A DNA stretch of 64,000 bases from an uncultured Collinsella sp. (GTDB lineage Bacteria > Actinomycetota > Coriobacteriia > Coriobacteriales > Coriobacteriaceae): assembly GCA_902494765.1 (NCBI GenBank), contig CABUUK010000001.1, positions 1 through 64,000 of the forward strand, written 5' to 3'. Made by a program: the position numbers and the translations under genes. Positions 58,394 to 64,000 of the stretch are shown piece by piece; the first letter of the stretch is position 1, and each line of letters opens with the position of its first letter. The notes beneath the pieces were generated by a model. It was not told the DNA's origin and made no database searches. It was given only the letters and a program-made list of their open reading frames with translations.

Positions 58394-59755
58394 TTGTCTC
58401 GACTGAACAAAGGGGCCGCGGAGCAGCGTTTTCCACTGCCCTCGATGCTCCAAAAGCTGGCCTGTGCCCTGGCTGTGGCGCTCGCCCTGGTATGCGCGGG
58501 GGCCTGCGTGCCCACGACCGCCCAGGCGCTTGAGACCGCAAAGATTACCGCCCGACCCAATACCGGTTCGGGTAGCGATGTGGTCGGCGGCACCGAGACG
58601 CGCATCACTTGGGAAGTTCAGGCCGATGCCGACGAGGAGCTGAGCGGTCTTTCGCTGACGTTTGTCGACGGCACGACGTTTGGTACCGATGACACGCGAT
58701 TGACGATGCTCTCGGGCGAGGACCTCATGGATCGTACGCCCATGAAGCCCACGTGCAAGGCTGACGGCCAGACGCTCAAGATTGACTTTGGCGAGACGGC
58801 GCCTGCCGGCGGCTATTTCCGCGTCGAGGTTTACGGCGTGACCTTCCCCGTCGAGGGCGGCGATGAGGCCTTTAGCGGCACCTATACGCTCGCCGACGGT
58901 TCGACCAAGAAGATCTCCAAGATTCCTCCCGTCGAGATTAAGGGCGTGACGGCATTCGATAACTTCCTGGCCGACCTTAAGGAGCAGCCGTGGGTCGAGG
59001 CGTGGAACTCCAATATGTTCCTGCGCCTGTTCCTGAACCCGGTCATTTTGGTCCAGAGCCTGCCGATCGTCTTCAAGGGCTTCCTTATGTCGCTTTCGAT
59101 CGTGCTCGTGGCGTTTCCGCTGGCAATTCCCTTTGGCTTTGCCCTGTCGCTTATGCGCATCTCCAAGTCGCGCATCCTGCGCTGCCTCGCCGGCATCTAC
59201 GTGAATATCATTCGCGGTACGCCGGCGTTCCTGCAGATCTATATCGCGTTCTTCGGTCTGCCGTTGGCCGGCGTCAAGGTGGACGACTATGTTTTGGGCG
59301 TCATCGTCATGGCCATGAATTCGTCTGCCTATCTGTGTGAGATCTTCCGCGCCGGTATTCAATCGATCCCCAAGGGACAAAACGAGGCTGCTCGCTCTCT
59401 GGGCATGAATGCCTTCCAGACGCTGCTCTACGTTATGATTCCGCAGACGTTCCGCAATGTTTTGCCTACGCTGACCAGCGAGTTTATCTTGCTTTACAAG
59501 GATACGTCGCTGCTTGCCGCCGTGGGTGTGGTCGAGATCGTCATGAACGCCCGTACCATCGTGGCCACGACGGGCTCCATTACACCGTACGTGGTTGCCG
59601 CCCTGTTCTATCTGGTCATCACCCTGCCGCTCGCTCGCTTGGTGAGCGGTCTTGAGGCGAGGCTTTTGGGCACGACCGAGACCAAGAAGAAGCGTCCCGC
59701 CAAGAGCGCCGGACAGGTTGTCGCGACGCCCGCCGATCACATCGCCGGTCTGTAA
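58394..59755 (+). CDS. Amino-acid ABC permease with an N-terminal extracytoplasmic domain
   Basis: 453 residues. A signal-like segment (about 19-45, ending TTAQA) leads to a beta-rich extracytoplasmic domain of about 125 residues (ITWEVQADADEELSGLSLTF, GYFRVEVYGVTF). From about residue 215 comes a normal HisM/GlnP-type permease: FKGFLMSLSIVLVAFPLAI, IIRGTPAFLQIYIAFFGLP, EIFRAGIQSIPKGQNEAARSLG and FILLYKDTSLLAAVGVVE. Usual permeases of this family are about 220 residues, so the N-terminal half is extra. TTG 58394 is the likely start, with AGGAG upstream. It pairs with the ATPase 12 bp downstream. Confidence 0.88.
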   Translation: MSRLNKGAAEQRFPLPSMLQKLACALAVALALVCAGACVPTTAQALETAKITARPNTGSGSDVVGGTETRITWEVQADADEELSGLSLTFVDGTTFGTDDTRLTMLSGEDLMDRTPMKPTCKADGQTLKIDFGETAPAGGYFRVEVYGVTFPVEGGDEAFSGTYTLADGSTKKISKIPPVEIKGVTAFDNFLADLKEQPWVEAWNSNMFLRLFLNPVILVQSLPIVFKGFLMSLSIVLVAFPLAIPFGFALSLMRISKSRILRCLAGIYVNIIRGTPAFLQIYIAFFGLPLAGVKVDDYVLGVIVMAMNSSAYLCEIFRAGIQSIPKGQNEAARSLGMNAFQTLLYVMIPQTFRNVLPTLTSEFILLYKDTSLLAAVGVVEIVMNARTIVATTGSITPYVVAALFYLVITLPLARLVSGLEARLLGTTETKKKRPAKSAGQVVATPADHIAGL

Positions 59756-59767
59756 GGAGGTCCTATC

Positions 59768-60520
59768 ATGAGCGAAACCAATAACTCGAACGAGGTCGTC
59801 GTCAGCATCAAGAACCTCCAGAAGGCCTTTGGCGATAACGTGGTCCTGCGCGATATCGATCTGGATGTGCACAAGGGTGAGGTCGTTGTGGTCTTGGGCC
59901 CCTCGGGCTCGGGCAAGTCGACGATGCTTCGCTGCATCAATCGTCTGGAGCATCCCACGAGCGGCTCGATTATCGTTGAGGGCGTGGATGTGTGCGCCAA
60001 GGGTGTCGACCTCAACAAAGTGCGTACGCACCTGGGCATGGTCTTTCAGCAGTTCAACCTGTTCCCGCACTTGTCGGTCAAAAAGAACGTCATGCTTGCG
60101 CAACAAAAGGTGCTCAAGCGCAGCAAGGAAGAGGCCGAGAAGATCGCCGTCGAGGAGCTGACCAAGGTCGGTCTTGCCGAGCGCATCGATTTTATGCCGA
60201 GTCAGCTTTCGGGCGGCCAGCAGCAGCGCGTTGCCATCGCCCGCGCCCTGTCGATGAACCCGCACGTCATGCTCTTTGACGAGGCCACCTCGGCGCTCGA
60301 CCCTGAGCTCGTGCGCGACGTCCTGGGCGTCATGCGCGACCTGGCGCACGACGGTATGACCATGATCGTCGTGACGCACGAGATGGGCTTTGCCCGCGAT
60401 GTCGCCGACCGCGTCGTCTTTATGGACGGCGGCGTCATTGTAGAAGAGGGTACGCCGAGCGAGGTCTTCGACCACCCCAAGAGCGAGCGCACCAAGGCGT
60501 TCTTGGGCAATATCTCGTAG
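59768..60520 (+). CDS. glnQ: Polar amino-acid ABC importer ATPase (GlnQ family)
   Basis: 250-residue ATPase. Walker [10 protein letters not shown] (about 46), Q-loop [14 protein letters not shown], signature [15 protein letters not shown], Walker [15 protein letters not shown] and H-loop VTHEMGFA are the standard GlnQ/HisP set. AAGGAGG precedes the ATG. Completes the importer with the binding protein and permease upstream. Confidence 0.95.
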   Translation: MSETNNSNEVVVSIKNLQKAFGDNVVLRDIDLDVHKGEVVVVLGPSGSGKSTMLRCINRLEHPTSGSIIVEGVDVCAKGVDLNKVRTHLGMVFQQFNLFPHLSVKKNVMLAQQKVLKRSKEEAEKIAVEELTKVGLAERIDFMPSQLSGGQQQRVAIARALSMNPHVMLFDEATSALDPELVRDVLGVMRDLAHDGMTMIVVTHEMGFARDVADRVVFMDGGVIVEEGTPSEVFDHPKSERTKAFLGNIS

Positions 60521-60545
60521 TCGCTTTATATGACTGGCATAGCAG

Positions 60546-60582
60546 AAAACGGGAGCTGGATGTGATCCGGCTCCCGTTTTTG
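60546..60582 (+). terminator. Terminator after the glnQ-like gene
   Basis: AAAACGGGAGC and GCTCCCGTTTT with a 13-base loop, T-run after; A-run on the other side may serve the convergent flavodoxin gene. Confidence 0.88.
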
Positions 60583-60637
60583 TTGGGACGCGAATGTGTT
60601 TTGGTGCAGAGTGCGTTACGGGCGGAGCTCATTGCCG

Positions 60638-61057
60638 CTAGGCCAGCTCCGCTCCAAGCGCGCGACAGGCGGTCTCGCCCTCGTCGTCGGGGGCGTCGTA
60701 ACAGATGACGGAGTCGACCACGTTGACGCCTGCCTCGTCGGCGTCGGCCTTCCAGTTGTCCATCCACTCGCCCTCGGCCCACGAATAGGAGCCAAAGAGG
60801 ACGACCTTCTTGTCACCGAGAGTCTCCTTGACCTCGTCCCACATCGGCTGGAACTCATCGTACTCGAGTTCCTCGGAGCCCATGGCGGGGCAGCCGAAGG
60901 CAATGGCGTCATAGCCAGCGGCCTTGTCTGCGGAGAAGTCGGCGCAGGAGATGACCTCTGTCTCGGCGCCGGCACCGGTTGCGCCCTCGGCAACGAAGTT
61001 TGCCATGGCCTCGGTGTTGCCCGTGCCGCTCCAGTAGACGACGGCGATCTTGCTCAT
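60638..61057 (-). CDS. Flavodoxin
   Basis: 139-residue FMN electron carrier. Phosphate loop VVYWSGTGNTEAMA at the N-terminus, AFGCPAMGSEEL and VVLFGSYSWAEGEWM around the flavin. Short-chain clostridial-type flavodoxin. AAAGGA precedes the ATG. It lies 46 bp after the DUF3793-like gene, on the same strand, and they are probably co-transcribed. Confidence 0.95.
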   Translation of the reverse strand: MSKIAVVYWSGTGNTEAMANFVAEGATGAGAETEVISCADFSADKAAGYDAIAFGCPAMGSEELEYDEFQPMWDEVKETLGDKKVVLFGSYSWAEGEWMDNWKADADEAGVNVVDSVICYDAPDDEGETACRALGAELA

Positions 61058-61103
61058 GTTGAGTCCTTTCAGTTGTGCGGCAGGTTGCCGCGGCTTCTAT
61101 GTT

Positions 61104-61808
61104 CTATCGGGTTGCCTGGGCAAGTTGCGCCAAGCTGTAGCCCTGCTGATAGACAAAGGTGAAGTATTGGGTGCAGGCGCGGTAGGCATCAAACGCCGCA
61201 AGTGCCTGCTCGACATTTGCGTAGACCTTCCAGGCCCCAAAGACCTTATAGTTCTCGCCGCGCTGGACGATAAACTCGTGCACGTCGTCGTAGGGATATC
61301 CTAGGAAGTAGCCTATTTCGTGCGGAAACTCGCAGGTGCAGTCGTTGCTGCAGCTAGCTTGCTGGGGTAGTGCGCATCGAGTCTGGCTACAGGCGCATTC
61401 CGCGACGTTATTACTCGCGAGCGTGATGCGTGATGCCAAATGCACAAGGCATGTCGAAAGGTCTCTCGTGTCGTAGCCTTCCGAGGCGAGCGCCGTTTTG
61501 GCGCGAGGGTCCGCGAAATAGGTGGTGAGGCTTTTGGCTCGGTACACGTACACGAGCGCTCCGCAGGGCCGCCAGACCAAAACACTCAGGTGGATGCCAA
61601 GCGGGTCAAGCTCGCGGTTGCACTGGGCGATAACGTTGAGCAGGCGTGCTCGGCGTTCTGCGATGGTTTCTGTTGCGGTCGAGCCGTCCCCGTGGGCGTA
61701 GGTGCCTGGATAGGTAAAGAGCGATGCCGGCTTGATGCCCGCGAGCGTGGGGGAGCAGTTGCGCACGACTGCTGCCTGAAACGTTGGGATGTCTATGGTT
61801 CGAGTCAC
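61104..61808 (-). CDS. DUF3793-like protein
   Basis: 234 residues. The C-terminal half has the DUF3793-type motif CEFPHEIGYFLGYPYDDVHEFI and KVFGAWKVYANVEQALAAFDAYRAC. Upstream of it is a cysteine-rich insert (about 137-158; AECACSQTRCALPQQASC and NDCTC). DUF3793 genes often neighbour flavodoxin genes in anaerobes, as here. Function unknown; the cysteines suggest metal or redox chemistry. The start is GTG 61808, with AAGGAG upstream. Confidence 0.78.
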   Translation of the reverse strand: MTRTIDIPTFQAAVVRNCSPTLAGIKPASLFTYPGTYAHGDGSTATETIAERRARLLNVIAQCNRELDPLGIHLSVLVWRPCGALVYVYRAKSLTTYFADPRAKTALASEGYDTRDLSTCLVHLASRITLASNNVAECACSQTRCALPQQASCSNDCTCEFPHEIGYFLGYPYDDVHEFIVQRGENYKVFGAWKVYANVEQALAAFDAYRACTQYFTFVYQQGYSLAQLAQATR

Positions 61809-61936
61809 GTCGCTCCTTGCGGATCTAAACTGTTAGCCTAGGAAAACCTATACACGAAAGTAAGCCATGGTCAACAAAAAAGTTTGAAGAGGGAAACTAA
61901 TTGACCGAACGGACATGATTTTGGGTTAAGATGGGG

Positions 61937-61953
61937 ACACCCCATGGGGGTAT
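61937..61953. promoter_or_regulatory. CsoR-like operator palindrome
   Basis: ACACCCCATGGGGGTAT has a perfect CCCCATGGGG centre, the G-tract palindrome form of CsoR-family copper-sensor operators. It lies just after a possible -10 (TAAGAT, 61927) with TTGACC at 61901 (20-bp spacing), and 29 bp before the HMA-domain gene. Confidence 0.5.
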
Positions 61954-61981
61954 CTAGATAGTGCAACTGAAAGGGGAACGC

Positions 61982-62365
61982 ATGAGTGACTTGCTCAACC
62001 CTGCGAATCTCATCGTGCTGACCGTCATTGCCGTCGGCATGTTTTTTGGACTGCGTCGCATTGCCGCTTCGACACACGGGAAGAGTTGCTGCAGCGATGG
62101 TGCGAGCGGCAAGAAGGCCAAAAAGGTTGTTGTGGTGGATACCGATGCGTCACACTATCCCTATAGCGATGAGCTGCTCATCGGCGGCATGAGCTGTGAC
62201 GGCTGCGCTCAGAACGTAGCCAATGCCCTCAATGCGCTGGATGGCGTGTGGGCAACGGTGACGTATACGGACCACACGGCACGCGTGCGCTCTAAGCAGC
62301 CGGTTGATCGTGGTGTCCTCGAGACGGCCGTGAAAGACGCGGGCTACTACGTCATGACGCTGTAA
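61982..62365 (+). CDS. Membrane-anchored heavy-metal-associated (HMA) domain protein
   Basis: 127 residues. One N-terminal transmembrane segment (about 8-25), a linker containing CC (SCCSDGASGKK), then an HMA/CopZ fold (about 57-127) with metal motif GGMSCDGCAQNV (MxCxxC). It probably binds copper(I) at the membrane surface. A CsoR-like site upstream supports copper control. ATG 61982 has GAAAGGGGA upstream. No copper ATPase gene is adjacent. Confidence 0.85.
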   Translation: MSDLLNPANLIVLTVIAVGMFFGLRRIAASTHGKSCCSDGASGKKAKKVVVVDTDASHYPYSDELLIGGMSCDGCAQNVANALNALDGVWATVTYTDHTARVRSKQPVDRGVLETAVKDAGYYVMTL

Positions 62366-62390
62366 GCGCGCCTTGGATGCGCTTCCTTGG

Positions 62391-62816
62391 CTAGGCTCGT
62401 CCGCGCAGTTCGATGTCTTGGATGTCGTCGAAGTCGATGGCTATGTCTCGGAGCTTGAGGAGCTTGAAGGCGGGGAGCGCCTCGTCGAGGATGCCGGTGC
62501 GGCTGCGATAGCCGTATGTATCGTAATAGGTGACACGAACCAAGTCGCCACGTTTGAGACCCTCGAGCTTTTTAGAAAGTACGAGGGCTTTTTCTTCCGT
62601 GAGCTCACGTTTTTGCTCTACGGTGATTTCCTGCTTGCGCACGAGTTCGTAGTATCCCGTGAGGGCGGCAAAGGGCATAAACTGTGCGGCGCGGTTGGCG
62701 CGCACGGCACCGTTGGCAGTGAGGTTGGGGTCGGCTGCGCGGCGTCTGCCCTCGGGGTCCGCCAGGCGCTCGAAGGCGGTCGGCGGGCGCATGGGCTGTT
62801 GTTTGGGTTTAGGCAC
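62391..62816 (-). CDS. YolD-like protein
   Basis: 141 residues with the YolD-like signature RAAQFMPFAALTGYYELVRKQE and a C-terminal beta region (GDLVRVTYYDTYGYRSRTGIL, IAIDFDDIQDIEL). YolD-like genes commonly sit next to Y-family polymerase genes and are predicted functional partners in translesion synthesis. The start is GTG 62816, with GGAGG 5 bp upstream, inside the end of the polymerase gene (8-bp overlap), so translation is coupled. A TTG at 62828 is the alternative. Confidence 0.85.
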   Translation of the reverse strand: MPKPKQQPMRPPTAFERLADPEGRRRAADPNLTANGAVRANRAAQFMPFAALTGYYELVRKQEITVEQKRELTEEKALVLSKKLEGLKRGDLVRVTYYDTYGYRSRTGILDEALPAFKLLKLRDIAIDFDDIQDIELRGRA

Positions 62817-64000
62817 GGTGTCCTCCAACTTGATCGTTGCGCTCGCGCGCGGTGGCGCCGGCGGTAAAGCTTAATCCCTTGACGAGCGCGTTCTTGCCGT
62901 ACTTGCCTTTTACGGCCAACACGGCGCGCGCCAGGTCGCGCTCGCGCTCATCGGCCTCGACATCGCTAAACAGATCGATAGTGGCAAATTCCTCGGGCAC
63001 AAGATTGCCAAATCCCAGGTTGATGCGCTTGACCGGTCGTTTCGGGTCGACGGTTTGCGCCCAGAGATCATCGAAATAGCCCATGATCTTCTTAAACGAA
63101 TTAGTGCGTTCAGGCAGCTTGTGGGATGCATTGGAATGCGCGAACAGCGCGGCATAGCCACCGCGCGGTTTGCCGCCATGCTCTCCTACAAAGATGCCAT
63201 CGATTGCCTGCGCTTCGCGCACCAGGCGACGCCTTTCGTCATCGCGCTGGACGGGCTTGGGAGCACGGGGCGCGAGCTCGGGGCCGGCGGTTGCGGTGGG
63301 TACGATACTCGACGTGCTCGAGCGCAGGTGCCCGCATCCGTCCACATATTGCGCTGTACCACTGGCGTCGAGGCGGCGTATGTCGGCGCGCTCGCTCGCG
63401 TAGCCCACAAAGAGCGAGATGCTGTCGCAGACTACGTGCTTATCGACCAAGTCCAACACGGCGTTGTCGACCATCTCGCGCAAGACGGTATAGGCCTGTT
63501 CGTAGGCATAACCCTTCGAGAGCACCTGTCCTGTGGTGGTCGAAGTCGCTTGCGGGCGATAGGCTTGGATATCGGCGATGGTTGTCGGCTCACGCCCGAA
63601 GGCGTGGTCGATGAGATATTCGGCATTGACGCCGAGTTCGTCGTAAAGCAGGTTTTCGTCGAGCGCCGCGACGCTCATCAGATCGTAGACGCCGTATTTT
63701 TCGAGTCGTGCTGCCACGCCGGGGCCGATGCCCCAGATGTCGGTGATGGGGCGATGGGGCCAGATCTCCTTGCGAAAGGTCTCGTCGTCGAGTTTGCCGA
63801 TGCGACTGAGCACGTGCTTGGCGGTGATATCGAGCGCAACCTTGGCCTGGAATAGGTTGGGGCCGATGCCGACCGTCGCCGTGATGCCGGTGCGCGCCAG
63901 GACCTCGTCGCGCAACATGCAGGCGAACCCTTCCGCATCGGTGTGATAGAGGTCCAGATAGGGCGTCACGTCGATAAAGCACTCGTCAATTGAGTAGACG
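62809..64000 (-). CDS. Y-family DNA polymerase (UmuC/UvrX-type), 3' part
   Basis: About 396 residues are visible; the N-terminus lies beyond the window end. The frame is open to the edge and shows the catalytic YSIDECFID motif (Asp-Glu pair), followed by ATVGIGPNLFQAKVALDITAKH, the helix-hairpin-helix PITDIWGIGPGVAARLEKYGV and a little-finger domain. This is a translesion polymerase of the group found with YolD-like proteins (UvrX/YqjW type). It overlaps that gene by 8 bp. SOS control cannot be judged without the promoter. Confidence 0.92.
   Translation of the reverse strand, partial: VYSIDECFIDVTPYLDLYHTDAEGFACMLRDEVLARTGITATVGIGPNLFQAKVALDITAKHVLSRIGKLDDETFRKEIWPHRPITDIWGIGPGVAARLEKYGVYDLMSVAALDENLLYDELGVNAEYLIDHAFGREPTTIADIQAYRPQATSTTTGQVLSKGYAYEQAYTVLREMVDNAVLDLVDKHVVCDSISLFVGYASERADIRRLDASGTAQYVDGCGHLRSSTSSIVPTATAGPELAPRAPKPVQRDDERRRLVREAQAIDGIFVGEHGGKPRGGYAALFAHSNASHKLPERTNSFKKIMGYFDDLWAQTVDPKRPVKRINLGFGNLVPEEFATIDLFSDVEADERERDLARAVLAVKGKYGKNALVKGLSFTAGATARERNDQVGGHRA

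Noticed and set aside
1..64000. CRISPR array
   Set aside because: No regularly spaced direct repeats with unique spacers and no cas genes were seen. Repeats here are palindromes and identical tRNA genes.

Overview
The window looks like chromosomal DNA of a Coriobacteriia member, most likely Collinsella or a close relative. This is inferred from moderately high G+C, strong codon bias in glycolytic genes, the actinobacterial uvrC-rapZ-whiA-gap-pgk-tpiA-secG order, and a gut-anaerobe gene set (class III ribonucleotide reductase, sialic acid use, several peptide importers). No 16S rRNA is present, so the genus is inference.

Layout. 1-5.4 kb: end of uvrA, a YbaK-type Cys-tRNA deacylase, murJ and uvrC. 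5.4-16.3 kb: a sialic acid catabolic operon with a SAT/Dpp-type ABC importer (including a permease-ATPase fusion), two CE7-like esterase paralogues (one lacking its catalytic serine), a NanA-like lyase, a ROK kinase and NanE. It sits between uvrC and rapZ, which are normally neighbours, and ends in its own terminator. 16.3-23.5 kb: rapZ, whiA and the lower-glycolysis genes gap, pgk, tpiA, gpmI, then secG. 23.7-29.7 kb: a complete oligopeptide importer. 29.7-36.6 kb: giant hairpins, tRNA-Leu, an RsbU-like phosphatase, a STAS-HATPase fusion, a tRNA cluster (Gly, Cys, Gly, a decayed Gly), a GH13 glucosidase, then tRNA-Gly and tRNA-Val. 36.6-42.1 kb: anaerobic ribonucleotide reductase nrdD/nrdG with an NrdR box, then folE, an HD-domain protein and folB. 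42.1-49.5 kb: mostly housekeeping genes on both strands (YgjP peptidase, M19 dipeptidase, FKBP isomerase, an orphan UreE-like protein, HAD phosphatase, Fur family, acylphosphatase, oxidoreductase, RNase H, LysR). 49.6-57.3 kb: metY with a leader peptide, a secreted protein, PanE-like reductase, aldo/keto reductase, a second oxidoreductase and endonuclease IV. 57.3-60.5 kb: a polar amino-acid ABC importer with an unusual permease. 60.6-64 kb: flavodoxin, a DUF3793-like protein, a copper-type HMA protein, a YolD-like protein and the 3' part of a Y-family polymerase.

Together the importers feed peptides, amino acids and sialic acid into the cell. The nan genes convert Neu5Ac to GlcNAc-6-P, while gap to gpmI carry the carbon through lower glycolysis.

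The most unusual signals are non-coding. They are a family of roughly 100-bp palindromes with a shared core, several larger near-perfect hairpins, a two-copy 63-bp palindrome with compensatory arm changes, a three-way-junction leader before the sialic acid operon, a shared A-tract motif at tRNA promoters, and a cysteine-containing leader peptide before metY. No CRISPR array, insertion sequence, prophage or rRNA was seen.
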